Notes under the pieces: model-generated
Database searches by the model: none
What the model was told of the DNA's origin: nothing
What the model saw: only the letters and a program-made list of their open reading frames with translations
Shown: piece after piece, positions 45,501 to 54,384 of the stretch
Layout: the number at the start of each line of letters is the position of its first letter
Position numbering within the stretch: position 1 is the first letter of the stretch
Position numbers and translations under genes: made by a program
Assembly (NCBI RefSeq): GCF_019933235.1
Contig: NZ_CP082945.1
Location: 6,175,501-6,239,500 of the forward strand
DNA length: 64,000 nucleotides
From: Streptomyces angustmyceticus
GTDB lineage: Bacteria > Actinomycetota > Actinomycetes > Streptomycetales > Streptomycetaceae
Direction of reading: 5' to 3'

Positions 45501-46406
45501 TCACCGCTCCCCGGCGTCCGTCGCCACCGGGGCGCTGCGCGGCGCCGCGCCGTCCGGCCGCCGGGCGCCCTCCGCCGCCGGGCAGCCGCACGCCGCGCCG
45601 GCCGGCGGCGCCCCGTCCGCGACCGTGGCGCGGTAGCGCTCCATGACCACCTCGGCGACCTCGGCCTCCGCGCCGAGCGCCGCCGCCACGGTCACCTCCG
45701 TGCCGGGGTACGCGGCGGACCAGCCCTCGGCCTGCATCCGCAGCCGCTCCCACAGGCCCCCGGGGAGGACGAAGTAGGGCAGGACCACGATCCGGGCCGG
45801 CCGGCCGGGCGCCGCGGCGGCGGCCAGCGCCCGGCAGCGGTCCAGGCCCGCCGGCACGTCGGGCGCCGCCTGCGAGACGAACGCGGTCTCCACCCCCGCG
45901 ACGCCGCGCCCCTCCCACAGCAGCCGCGCGGCCCGCGCCACCTCGGCATTGGCGTACGGATCGGAGGCGCCGCGCCCGACCAGCAGCACCGTGGTGCGGG
46001 CCCGGTCCTCGGGCCTGCGGGCGCCGCCGCCCAGCGCCTCGTCCAGCCGGCGCTCCAGCACGTCGAGCACCTTGGGGTGCGGGCCCAGTTCGGCCCCGCA
46101 GGCGTAGCCGAGCCCCGGGTGGCGCTCCGCCGCCCGCGCCAGCGCGGACGGCAGCGCCTCGGGCACCGGCCCCGTCGGGGCCAGCAGCAGCGGTATCACG
46201 GCGAGCCGGGAGGCGCCCCGCGCGACGAGCCCGTCGACGGCGTCGTCCAGCGGCAGGGGAGAGGCCGGGACGCCGAAGAACCCGCCGGCGACGGGCACTT
46301 CGGGGTGCCGCTCGCCCAGTACACGCACCAGCGCGCGCAGAGCCTCGGCCCCGCCTTCGTCACGGGTGCCATGACCGGCGATGAGCAGTGCGGGAGGAGT
46401 GGTCAC
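45501..46406 (-). CDS. cbiX: Sirohydrochlorin cobaltochelatase, internal-start product (CbiX)
   Basis: A 301-residue class II chelatase with two CbiX-like halves: LIAGHGTRDEGG with the N-terminal metal His and a second half with VLLVGRGASDPYANAEV. It inserts cobalt (or iron) into sirohydrochlorin. A strong AAGGAGA stands about five bases before GTG 46406, so independent initiation is likely. The frame has no stop upstream and is continuous with CobE. A C-terminal CGCP motif could bind metal. Confidence 0.85.
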   Translation of the reverse strand: MTTPPALLIAGHGTRDEGGAEALRALVRVLGERHPEVPVAGGFFGVPASPLPLDDAVDGLVARGASRLAVIPLLLAPTGPVPEALPSALARAAERHPGLGYACGAELGPHPKVLDVLERRLDEALGGGARRPEDRARTTVLLVGRGASDPYANAEVARAARLLWEGRGVAGVETAFVSQAAPDVPAGLDRCRALAAAAAPGRPARIVVLPYFVLPGGLWERLRMQAEGWSAAYPGTEVTVAAALGAEAEVAEVVMERYRATVADGAPPAGAACGCPAAEGARRPDGAAPRSAPVATDAGER

Positions 46407-47027
46407 TGGATCTCCTTGGTGCCGGGGGTGCGCAGTCGGCGCCGGGTCGCCGATGTCCGCCGTCCGCCGATCCGGGCCACGGCGGGGCGGGTTGGGGGAG
46501 GTCATGACGATAACCGCCCCGGCTGCGGGCACGGCGGCCGCTCCCTCCCTACCAGCGGTAAGGGCCCCGTCTTCCGTTACAGCCCCCACGGCGAGCGCAC
46601 AGGTCGCCCGCGCCGACTTCCGCTTTCCGGCGGCCAGGGCGGCGCCCGGCCCCGCGGCCAGCAGCGCGGCCGCCTCGGCCACGCTCGGCGTGCCGACGGC
46701 GGCCGCCGCGGCCGCGGACGGCTCCGGTACCCGTACGGCCGCCAGCGCCGCCGCCGGGAACGGCCGCAGCGGCACCCCCAGTTCGCGCGCCGCCCCGGTC
46801 AGCCCCGGCTCGGCCGCCTTGGCCGCCACCGTCGCCAGGGCGGTGACCTGCCGGACGGCGTACCCCGCCGCCGCGCAACTCGCCGCGAGCAGTTCCAGCA
46901 CCTCGGACACCGGGACGCCGCGGCGCGCGCCCAGGCCGGCGACCAGCGGCACGAGAGGCGCGCGCGGCGCGTCGGCCGGGGACGGCGCGGGGGCTTCGCC
47001 GGCCTCGGCGGCCGCCCGGAGGGTCAT
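45501..47027 (-). CDS. CobE-like domain in one open frame with CbiX (possible fusion)
   Basis: From ATG 47027 (GGAGG upstream) the frame reads a CobE/CbiG C-terminal domain of about 130 residues (LVAGLGARRGVPVSEVLELL, GTPSVAEAAALLAAG, AGKRKSARATCALA). There is then no stop: about 60 low-quality residues (SPNPPRRGPDRR and similar) run straight into CbiX, giving 508 residues in all. CobE/CbiG functions in acetaldehyde release and ring contraction. Either a true fusion, or a deletion scar that joined two genes in frame. Confidence 0.65.
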   Translation of the reverse strand: MTLRAAAEAGEAPAPSPADAPRAPLVPLVAGLGARRGVPVSEVLELLAASCAAAGYAVRQVTALATVAAKAAEPGLTGAARELGVPLRPFPAAALAAVRVPEPSAAAAAAVGTPSVAEAAALLAAGPGAALAAGKRKSARATCALAVGAVTEDGALTAGREGAAAVPAAGAVIVMTSPNPPRRGPDRRTADIGDPAPTAHPRHQGDPVTTPPALLIAGHGTRDEGGAEALRALVRVLGERHPEVPVAGGFFGVPASPLPLDDAVDGLVARGASRLAVIPLLLAPTGPVPEALPSALARAAERHPGLGYACGAELGPHPKVLDVLERRLDEALGGGARRPEDRARTTVLLVGRGASDPYANAEVARAARLLWEGRGVAGVETAFVSQAAPDVPAGLDRCRALAAAAAPGRPARIVVLPYFVLPGGLWERLRMQAEGWSAAYPGTEVTVAAALGAEAEVAEVVMERYRATVADGAPPAGAACGCPAAEGARRPDGAAPRSAPVATDAGER

Positions 47028-47058
47028 CCCGCCCGCCTCCGGCCGCCGCCCCCGGCGG

Positions 47059-48480
47059 TCATCGGGCGGCGCTCCGGGCCCCGCCGTCGTGCGCCGCAGC
47101 TGCCGCGCCCGCCACCAGGCGTCCGGCCAGCGATGGTTCGGCGGCCCAGTGCACATGCAGGTACGAGGCGTGCACCCCGCCGGAGACGAAGCCCTCCACC
47201 CGCCGCTCCGGGTGCGTCAGCCCCCAGGCCGGGTCCGCGCCCGCGCCCGGCTCCAGCACCGTGCGGTGGAACTCGTGGCCGCGCACCCGGGTCCCGGCCG
47301 CCGCGAGCGCGTTGTCGCGCAGCGCCACCGCCTCCCGGTAGCCGAGGGTGAGCCGCTCGGTCATCCGGGACTCGGCGGGCAGCACCCCGCACATCGGCTT
47401 CCCGTCGAGCGACCGGGAGAGGTAGAGCAGCCCGGCGCACTCGGCGGAGACCGGCGCCCCGGAGGCGGCCAGCGCGGCCACCGCGGCCCGCAGCGGCGCG
47501 TTCGCCGACAGGTCCGGTGCGTACATCTCGGGAAAGCCGCCGCCGATCACCAACCCCTGGGTGCCGGGCGGCAGTCGCTCGTCCCGCAGCGGGTCGAACG
47601 GGGCCACCTCGGCGCCCGCGGCGGCCAGCAGCTCGGCGTGCTCGGCGTACGAGAAGGTGAACGCGGCGCCGCCCGCCACGGCGATCAGCGGCCGCCTGGA
47701 GGCGTTCGTCCCCGAGGCGGCCGTCCCCGCGGCGGGGGCGAGCTCCGCCGCCGGGTCCCAGGGCGCGTCCGGCAGCTCGGGCACCGTACGCGCCAGCGCC
47801 AGCAGCGCCTCCAGGTCGCAGCCCTCCCGGACCCGCGCGGCGAGTTCGGCCACCGACTCCAGCGCCTCGGTCCGCCGTTCGGCGACCGGCACCAGGCCGA
47901 GGTGCCGCGACGGCGTACCGGCCCGCCCGTCCCGGCGCAGCGCGCCCAGCACCGGCACGCCGGAGGAGTCCATCGCCTCCCGCAGCAGCTCCTCGTGACG
48001 GTCCGAGCCGACCTTGTTGAGGATCACCCCGGCCAGCCGCACCTCCGGGTCCCACGAGGCGAAGCCGTGCACCAGCGCGGCCACCGACCGCGACTGCGAG
48101 GACGCGTCCACCACCAGCACCACCGGTGCCCGCAGCAGCTTCGCCACCTGCGCCGTCGACGACAGCTCGCCCATGCCGGACGCCCCGTCGAACAGCCCCA
48201 TCACGCCCTCGACCAGCGCGAGATCGGCGCCCGCCGCGCCGTGCAGGAACAGCGGCGCGATCCGGCCGGGCCCGCACAGGTAGGCGTCCAGATTGCGGCC
48301 GGGGCGCCCGGTGGCCAGGGAGTGGTAGCCCGGGTCGATGTAGTCCGGGCCCACCTTGTGCGGCGACACCACGAGCCCGGCCTCGGCGAACGCCGCCATC
48401 AGGCCGGTGGCCACCGTCGTCTTCCCCGCGCCCGAGGACGGCGCGGCGATCACCAGCCGGGGGATCGCACCGGTGCTCAT
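47059..48480 (-). CDS. cobB: Cobyrinate a,c-diamide synthase
   Basis: A 473-residue CobB/CbiA amidotransferase that amidates cobyrinate with glutamine and ATP. The P-loop is APSSGAGKTT, followed by KVGPDYIDPGYH and VEGVMGLFDG; the C-terminal glutaminase-like domain has IGGGFPEMYA and the catalytic Cys in SAECAGLLYL, with His in RGHEFHRT. The N-terminal MSTGAIPRLVIAAP fits the family start. It follows cobO by 25 bases. Confidence 0.95.
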   Translation of the reverse strand: MSTGAIPRLVIAAPSSGAGKTTVATGLMAAFAEAGLVVSPHKVGPDYIDPGYHSLATGRPGRNLDAYLCGPGRIAPLFLHGAAGADLALVEGVMGLFDGASGMGELSSTAQVAKLLRAPVVLVVDASSQSRSVAALVHGFASWDPEVRLAGVILNKVGSDRHEELLREAMDSSGVPVLGALRRDGRAGTPSRHLGLVPVAERRTEALESVAELAARVREGCDLEALLALARTVPELPDAPWDPAAELAPAAGTAASGTNASRRPLIAVAGGAAFTFSYAEHAELLAAAGAEVAPFDPLRDERLPPGTQGLVIGGGFPEMYAPDLSANAPLRAAVAALAASGAPVSAECAGLLYLSRSLDGKPMCGVLPAESRMTERLTLGYREAVALRDNALAAAGTRVRGHEFHRTVLEPGAGADPAWGLTHPERRVEGFVSGGVHASYLHVHWAAEPSLAGRLVAGAAAAAHDGGARSAAR

Positions 48481-48505
48481 GCCGCGCCCGCCCGGCCGGC
48501 CCCGC

Positions 48506-49102
48506 TCACCATTCGATGCCCCGCTGGCCCTTCTGGCCGGCGTCCATCGGGTGCTTGACCTTCGTCATGTCCGTCACCAGGTCCGCGAAGTCCAGCAGCG
48601 CCTCGGGGGCGCCCCGCCCGGTGATGACGACATGCTGCGTACCGGGACGCCCGCGCAGCGCCGACACCACCTCCTCGGTGTCGATCCAGCCCCACTTCAG
48701 CGGGTACGCGAACTCGTCCAGCACCAGCAGCTTGTACGTCTCCGCGGCGAGGTCCCGCTTGACCTGCTCCCAGCCCTCGCGCGCCGCGTCCTCGCTGGAG
48801 GCGATGTCGCGCTGCACCCAGGACCAGCCCTCGCCCATCTTGTGCCAGGCGACGGTGCCGCCCTCGCCGGACTCCCCGAGCACCTTCAGCGCCCGCTCCT
48901 CGCCGACCTTCCACTTCGCCGACTTCACGAACTGGAACACCCCGACCGGCCAGCCCTGGTTCCAGGCGCGCAGCGCCAGCCCGAAGGCGGCGGTGGACTT
49001 GCCCTTGCCCTGCCCGGTGTGCACGAACACCAGCGGGCGGTTGCGGCGCTGGCGGGTGGTGAGGCCGTCGTCCGGCACGACGGCCGGCTGTCCCTGTGGC
49101 AT
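48506..49102 (-). CDS. cobO: Cob(I)yrinic acid a,c-diamide adenosyltransferase
   Basis: A 198-residue CobO/BtuR-type adenosyltransferase that attaches the upper 5'-deoxyadenosyl ligand. The P-loop VFVHTGQGKGKSTAAFG is diagnostic, with FQFVKSAKW, MGEGWSWVQRD and LLVLDEFAYPLKWGW following. Its ATG overlaps the chelatase stop as TAATG, so the two are translationally coupled. Confidence 0.96.
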   Translation of the reverse strand: MPQGQPAVVPDDGLTTRQRRNRPLVFVHTGQGKGKSTAAFGLALRAWNQGWPVGVFQFVKSAKWKVGEERALKVLGESGEGGTVAWHKMGEGWSWVQRDIASSEDAAREGWEQVKRDLAAETYKLLVLDEFAYPLKWGWIDTEEVVSALRGRPGTQHVVITGRGAPEALLDFADLVTDMTKVKHPMDAGQKGQRGIEW

Positions 49103-51198
49103 TACGCTGCCTTCCTGTTGCCTTGCACGGTCCGTACGAGCGCGGAGACGCTGTCCGCGCGCAGTTCGTCGAGGGTGACCGCGGTGCCCTGCAGGTCACG
49201 GGCCAGCTCGCCCGCCAGCCCCAGCCGCACCGGGCCCGCCTCGCAGTCCACGACCACCGAGGCGGTGCCCTCGCCCGCCAGCAGCCGGGCCGCGCGGGCG
49301 GCGCGGGCGACGGGCTCCGGGCCGCCGGTCGCCCGGCCGTCGGTGACGACCACCAGCAGCGGCCGCCGCGAGGCGTCCCGCATCCGCTCCACCCGCAGCA
49401 CCTCATGGGCCTTCAACAGCCCCTCCGACAGCGGCGTACGGCCGCCCGTCGGCAGCTGCTCCAGCCGCGCCGCGCCCGCCTCGACCGAGGACGTCGGGGG
49501 CAGCGCCAGCTCGGCGCCGGTGCCCCGGAAGGTGATCATGCCGATCTTGTCGCGCCGCTGGTAGGCGTCCAGCAGCAGCGAGAGCACCGCGCCCTTGACG
49601 GCGCTCATCCGCTTCCGTGCCGCCATCGAACCGGACGCGTCCACGACGAACAGGACCAGATTGCCCTCCCGGCCCTCGCGCACCGCCTCGCGCAGGTCGT
49701 CCCGGCGCACCACCAGGCCCCGGCCGTGCCGGCCGCGCGCCCGCTGGTGCGGCGCCGCGGCTTGCACGGTCGCCGCCAGGTGCAGCTTGCCCAGCGCGCC
49801 GTGCGGGCGCCGCGCCCCGGTCGTCCGGCCGTGCGCGGTCCGGGCCCGCGACCTGCGGCCGTCCGCGCCCTCGCCCAGGCCCGGGACGTCGAGGCGCCGG
49901 GTGCGGAACGGCTCGGCCGCGCCGACCGCCGGCCTCTCCCCGGCCGCGGCCCCCTGCGGCGCGCCCTCGGGCTCGGGCCGTTCGGTCCGCTCGGGCGGCT
50001 GCGGGGCCTCCCGGTCCTGCTGGTGCGGGAGTTCGGCCTCCGGCGGGAGCGGGGACTCGTCCGGGCCGCCGTCCTGCGGGGGCTGCCCGCCGCCGTCCGG
50101 ACCGCCTCCGCCGGGGCCGCCGTCCGGGCCGTCCGGCTCCGGGTCGTCGTCGCCGTCCGCGTTCTCGTCCGCGCCGAACTCCTCCAGCGTCCGGTCGAGT
50201 TTGTCCTCGTCCAGGCCGGGCGCGTCGAAGGGGTTGCGGCGCCGGCGGTGCGGCAGCGCCAGCAGCGCCGCCTGCCGCACGTCCTCCTCCAGGACCTCGC
50301 TCCGGCCCGCCCAGGCGGCCAGCGCGGTGGCGGTGCGCGCCATCACGATGTCCGCGCGCATCCCGTCCACCTCGAACGCCGCGCAGGTCGCGGCGATCTG
50401 GCGGAGCGCCCCGTCGCCCAGCGTCACCCGCGGCAGCAGCTCGCGGGCCGCGGCGATCCGCGCGCGCAGCGCGTCCTCCTCGGCCGCCCAGCCCGCCGCG
50501 AAGCCCGCCGGATCGGCGTCGTAGGCCAGCCGGCGCCGGACCACCGCCACCCGCTCGTCGGGCTCGCGGGAGGCGGCCACCTCGACGGTGAGCCCGAACC
50601 GGTCCAGCAACTGCGGCCGCAGCTCGCCCTCTTCGGGGTTCATGGTGCCGACGAGCAGGAAGCGGGCCGCGTGCCGGACCGAGACGCCCTCGCGCTCCAC
50701 GTACGAGGCGCCCATGGCGGCCGCGTCCAGCAGCAGGTCCACCAGGTGGTCGTGGAGGAGGTTGACCTCGTCGACGTAGAGGATGCCGCGGTGCGCGTCC
50801 GCCAGCAGGCCCGGCTCGAAGGCCTTCACGCCCTCGGACAGCGCCCGCTCGATGTCCAGCGCGCCCACCAGCCGGTCCTCGGAGGCGCCGACGGGCAGTT
50901 CGACCATCCGCGTCGGGCGCTCCTCGACGGCGGCGGCCTGGTGCGGCCCGTCGGGGCAGCCGGGGTCGGGCGCGGCCGGGGCGCAGGCGAACCGGCAGCC
51001 GCCGACCACGTCCACCGGCGGCATCAGCGACGCCAGCGCGCGTACGGCGGTGCTCTTGGCGGTGCCCTTCTCACCGCGGACCAGCACGCCGCCCACTGCC
51101 GGGCTCACCGCGTTCAGCAGCAGCGCGAGGCGCAGGTCGTCCATGCCGACCACCGCGGTGAAGGGGTACTGCGGGGTCGTGTTGTGCGCGGTCGTCAT
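49102..51198 (-). CDS. Putative cobaltochelatase (fused ChlI/ChlD-type AAA+ and vWA subunit)
   Basis: A 698-residue protein joining a ChlI-like AAA+ ATPase (Walker A RGEKGTAKST, Walker B GILYVDEVNLL) through an acidic, Pro/Gly-rich linker to a C-terminal vWA domain (LFVVDASGSM). In Streptomyces this protein is thought to replace CobS and CobT for cobalt insertion together with CobN. CobN is absent from this window. ATG 51198 is chosen from the family N-terminus (PFTAVVGMDDLRLALLLN). Confidence 0.9.
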   Translation of the reverse strand: MTTAHNTTPQYPFTAVVGMDDLRLALLLNAVSPAVGGVLVRGEKGTAKSTAVRALASLMPPVDVVGGCRFACAPAAPDPGCPDGPHQAAAVEERPTRMVELPVGASEDRLVGALDIERALSEGVKAFEPGLLADAHRGILYVDEVNLLHDHLVDLLLDAAAMGASYVEREGVSVRHAARFLLVGTMNPEEGELRPQLLDRFGLTVEVAASREPDERVAVVRRRLAYDADPAGFAAGWAAEEDALRARIAAARELLPRVTLGDGALRQIAATCAAFEVDGMRADIVMARTATALAAWAGRSEVLEEDVRQAALLALPHRRRRNPFDAPGLDEDKLDRTLEEFGADENADGDDDPEPDGPDGGPGGGGPDGGGQPPQDGGPDESPLPPEAELPHQQDREAPQPPERTERPEPEGAPQGAAAGERPAVGAAEPFRTRRLDVPGLGEGADGRRSRARTAHGRTTGARRPHGALGKLHLAATVQAAAPHQRARGRHGRGLVVRRDDLREAVREGREGNLVLFVVDASGSMAARKRMSAVKGAVLSLLLDAYQRRDKIGMITFRGTGAELALPPTSSVEAGAARLEQLPTGGRTPLSEGLLKAHEVLRVERMRDASRRPLLVVVTDGRATGGPEPVARAARAARLLAGEGTASVVVDCEAGPVRLGLAGELARDLQGTAVTLDELRADSVSALVRTVQGNRKAA

Positions 51199-51269
51199 GC
51201 TGTGTCGTCCTCCAGATCGTCGGCCGGCTGCGTCGTCGGTGTCCGTGGCGGTCCCTCCCGTGCGTACCC

Positions 51270-52811
51270 TCATGGCGCCCCCGGAGGCACGAACGGCAGC
51301 CCCTCCGGTACTCCCTGTTCGATCAGCCGCAGCAGCGCGGCGGTGTCCGCGTGCTCCTCGATCAGATCGCCCAGCCGGTCCAGCTGCTCCTCGCGCAGCG
51401 CCTCGAAGCAGGTGTCCGGGGCCGGGACGAACGCCCGGCCCGCGCCGGCCGCGACCCGCCGCAGGAAGGCCCGGCGGAAGCCGTCGCTCTCCAGCGAGCC
51501 GTGCCAGTGCGTGCCCCAGACCGAGCCGCTCCGGCACCCGTCGAGGAACTCCTCGTCGCCGCCGGTCACCTCGGCGACACCGTGGTGGATCTCGTAGCCG
51601 GTCACCGGCTCGCCCAGCGCCTCGCCGGCCGGCCGCGCCAGGGTCTTCTCCACCGCGAACCGCACCCGCACCGGCAGCAGCCCCAGCCCGTCGACCACGC
51701 CCGCCTTCGACTCGACGTCGTCCTCGATGCGCTCGCCCAGCATCTGGAAGCCGCCGCAGATGCCCAGCACCGGGCGGCCCTCGGCGGCCCGCCGGGCGAT
51801 CGCGTCCGCCAGCCCGCGCTCGCGCAGCCACGCCAGGGCCCGGACCGTGCCCCGGGTCCCCGGCAGCACCACCAGGTCCGCGTCGGCCAGCTCCTCGGCC
51901 CGGTCCACGAACCGCACCACCACGCCCGGTTCCGCGGCCAGCGCGTCCACGTCCGTGAAGTTCGACATCAGGGGGACGGCACAGACCGCCACCCGCAGCA
52001 CCTCGGCGCCGTGCGGCGGGGCCACCACGCTCTCGCGCACCGCGCCCCGCAGCGACACCCGCAGGCCGTCCTCCTCGTCGATGCCCAGGCCGTGCGAGAA
52101 GGGCAGCACGCCCAGCGTCTGCCGCCCCGTCAGGCCGCGCAGCATGTCGAGGCCAGGCTCCAGCAGCGTCACATCGCCGCGGAACTTGTTGACGAGGTAC
52201 CCGGCGACCAGCGCCTGGTCCTCCTTCGACAGCAGCGCGGTGGTGCCGAAGAAGGAGGCGAACACCCCGCCGCGGTCGATGTCACCGACCACCACCGCCG
52301 GGATCCGGGCGGCCCGCGCCAGCCCCATGTTCACGATGTCGGTGCGCCGCAGGTTGATCTCGGCGGGGCTGCCGGCGCCCTCGCAGATCACCGCGTCGTG
52401 GGTGCGCCGCAGCTCCGCCAGGCAGTCGGTGACCGTGCCGAGCAACTGCTCCTGGCGCCCCTGGTGGTAGCCCTTGGCGCTGAGTTCGCCCACCGGCTTC
52501 CCCAGCAGCACCACCTGGCTGCTGCGGTCGCTGCCGGGCTTGAGCAGGACCGGGTTCATCAGCGCGCTCGGCTCCACCCGCGCCGCGGCCGCCTGCATCG
52601 CCTGGGCCCGCCCGATCTCCGCGCCCTCGCGCGTGACGAACGAGTTCAGCGACATGTTCTGGGCCTTGAACGGCGCCACCCGCACGCCCTGCCGGACCAG
52701 CCAGCGGCAGATGCCCGCCGTCACCACGCTCTTGCCGGCGTCGGACGTCGTGCCGGCCACCAACAGGCCACCGCCGACGGCACCGCCGGATGCCTCGAAC
52801 CGCCCGTTCAC
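51270..52811 (-). CDS. cobQ: Cobyric acid synthase
   Basis: A 513-residue amidotransferase that adds four amide groups to adenosylcobyrinate a,c-diamide. GTTSDAGKSVVTAGICRWL is the P-loop, VAPFKAQNMSLNSFVT the family motif, ILGICGGFQMLGE-type sequence (VLGICGGFQMLG) the catalytic Cys, and GYEIHHG the His. GAGGAGG lies across the cobD stop just before the GTG start, so the genes are coupled. A longer frame upstream is a read through cobD. Confidence 0.95.
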   Translation of the reverse strand: MNGRFEASGGAVGGGLLVAGTTSDAGKSVVTAGICRWLVRQGVRVAPFKAQNMSLNSFVTREGAEIGRAQAMQAAAARVEPSALMNPVLLKPGSDRSSQVVLLGKPVGELSAKGYHQGRQEQLLGTVTDCLAELRRTHDAVICEGAGSPAEINLRRTDIVNMGLARAARIPAVVVGDIDRGGVFASFFGTTALLSKEDQALVAGYLVNKFRGDVTLLEPGLDMLRGLTGRQTLGVLPFSHGLGIDEEDGLRVSLRGAVRESVVAPPHGAEVLRVAVCAVPLMSNFTDVDALAAEPGVVVRFVDRAEELADADLVVLPGTRGTVRALAWLRERGLADAIARRAAEGRPVLGICGGFQMLGERIEDDVESKAGVVDGLGLLPVRVRFAVEKTLARPAGEALGEPVTGYEIHHGVAEVTGGDEEFLDGCRSGSVWGTHWHGSLESDGFRRAFLRRVAAGAGRAFVPAPDTCFEALREEQLDRLGDLIEEHADTAALLRLIEQGVPEGLPFVPPGAP

Positions 52812-52821
52812 CGGGTCCTCC

Positions 52822-53880
52822 TCATGCGCCGGGGCCCCGGCTGTCGTGAGCCGTGCGCGCCAGTGCGCCCACCGCCGCGCGTGTCCTCGCACCCGCGGCC
52901 CGGCGGGAGACGGACGACGGGGCCCGCCGCACCGCACCGGCCGCCAGCCGCGCCGCCACCGTCGTCACCAGCGCCAGGGCACTCACCCGGCGCGAGAGCC
53001 GCACGGCCCGTTCGATGTCGGGCACCGCGACCGGCGGCGCCCCGTCGTTGAGCACCGGCCGGTGCTCCACCCGCCCGCCGTACGCCAGCGTGCCGCCCAG
53101 CCGGACGCCCAGCGCGCCCGCGAACGACGCCTCCACGGGGCCCGCGTTGGGGCTCGGGTGCGCACCGCCGTCCGCCCGCCAGGCCCGCAGCGCACCGCGC
53201 CGGTCGGGGCCCGCGAGCACCGTGAGGGCGGCGGTCAGCCGGGAGCCGGGCCAGCCGGCGAGGTCGTCGAGCCGGGCCGAGGCCCAGCCGAAGCGGCGGT
53301 GGCGCGGCGACTTGTGCCCCACCATCGCGTCCAGGGTGTTCACCGCCCGGAACGCCACCAGGCCGGGCACGCCGCCCAGCGCGCCCCAGACCAGGGCGCC
53401 CACCACGGCGTCCGAGGTGTTCTCGGCGACCGACTCCACCACCGCGCGGGCCATCTGGGGCCCGTCCAGCGCCTGCGGGTCGCGCCCGCACAGATGGGGC
53501 AGCCGCTCCCGCGCCACGTCGAGGTCGCCCGCCGCCAGCGCCCCGCCGACGGCCCGCGCCTCCCGGCCGAGCGAGGTGCCGCCCAGCACGGCCCAGGCCG
53601 TCGCCGCGGTCAGCGCGATCCCGGCACCGTCGCGCAGGGGGGCAGGGGCGGAGCGTACGGCGCGCCGCACCAGCGCGGCACCGGCGGCGGCACCGCCCGC
53701 GCACAGCACGGTGTGCGCCGCTCCCCAGCCGCGGTGGTCGCGCCAGAGGCGGCGTTCGACGGCGGCCGCGGCCCGGCCGAAAGCGGCCACGGGATGGCCG
53801 CGCCGGGGGTCCGCCGCGATCAGGTCGCCGAGAAAGCCGAGGGCCGCGCCGCACGCATATCCCGCGTGTTCGCCGCGCAC
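52822..53880 (-). CDS. cobD: Cobalamin biosynthesis protein CobD/CbiB
   Basis: A roughly 352-residue membrane protein that joins aminopropanol to cobyric acid, giving cobinamide. GFLGDLIAADPRRGHPVAAFGR, VESVAENTSDAVVGALVWGALGG, VNTLDAMVGHKSPRHRRFGWASARLDD and SPNAGPVEASFAGALGVRLGG are hallmarks. GTG 53880 fits the family start; GTG 53910 is an in-frame alternative. First gene after the cobalamin riboswitch. The last 50 residues are an Ala/Arg-rich extension beyond the usual end. Confidence 0.94.
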   Translation of the reverse strand: MRGEHAGYACGAALGFLGDLIAADPRRGHPVAAFGRAAAAVERRLWRDHRGWGAAHTVLCAGGAAAGAALVRRAVRSAPAPLRDGAGIALTAATAWAVLGGTSLGREARAVGGALAAGDLDVARERLPHLCGRDPQALDGPQMARAVVESVAENTSDAVVGALVWGALGGVPGLVAFRAVNTLDAMVGHKSPRHRRFGWASARLDDLAGWPGSRLTAALTVLAGPDRRGALRAWRADGGAHPSPNAGPVEASFAGALGVRLGGTLAYGGRVEHRPVLNDGAPPVAVPDIERAVRLSRRVSALALVTTVAARLAAGAVRRAPSSVSRRAAGARTRAAVGALARTAHDSRGPGA

Positions 53881-53994
53881 CGGATCAGACCGCCGCCAGG
53901 GCGTGTCCACGACGTGCCACGCCTCGAAGGGGCCCTGCGGCAGCGGGCAGTGGGGCTCTCGACGGGCAGCCGGGCATGGCGGTATGTCCTCACT

Positions 53995-54205
53995 CAGGGT
54001 CCGCGCCCTGGCTCGACGTGTCGGCGACCAGAGTCTCCTGGCTCCCCGGATCGGCGGCCCTCCGGCCTTCCAGTCCCGCGTGCGTCGGCGGACGCAGGCG
54101 AGGCGGACCGTGGCCTTCGCTGGAGGAACGCTCCCCGGTGACAGTGGCGGGACCGCGCCGGATTCGCACCGGACTTCCTCAGCTGTCGCCGAATGGCTCC
54201 GGCAG
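53995..54205 (-). ncRNA. Cobalamin riboswitch
   Basis: On the minus strand, GAGGAAGTCCGGTGCGAATC, then GGCGCGGTCCCGCCACTGTC match the conserved core of the cobalamin aptamer, and the B12 box AGCCAGGAGACT lies at 54032-54043. The order and spacing are those of AdoCbl-class riboswitches; outer boundaries are approximate. It lies 115 bases before the cobD start and should switch off the whole cob operon when cobalamin is plentiful, probably by hiding the ribosome site. Confidence 0.9.
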
Positions 54206-54240
54206 TCCACCACGTCCCGCGAATGCCCGTCAACTCACTC

Positions 54241-54288
54241 TTGACCTGCGACGCAGCCCTGTGGCAGGCACTGTGGCGCACGCCACAG
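54241..54288 (+). promoter_or_regulatory. Candidate promoter and operator of the EACC1-caspase operon
   Basis: TTGACC at 54241-54246 is a possible -35 box. CTGTGGC occurs at 54259 and 54271, and the second copy forms a perfect palindrome CTGTGGC-GCAC-GCCACAG (54271-54288), where a repressor could cover the start of transcription. No clear -10 hexamer is seen. The promoter assignment is weak; the palindrome is certain. Confidence 0.4.
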
Positions 54289-54384
54289 CGTGGTGGCGGC
54301 ATCACCCACGGTTGCCCGCGCACCTGATCCCGCGTCACTATCTGGTGCACGGCGGCGACGGGGCCGCCGGAAGGGGGCCGGGGG

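Noticed and set aside
46381..48558. Long plus-strand frame over the cob genes
   Set aside because: Shadow of cobB and neighbours; no recognisable domain.
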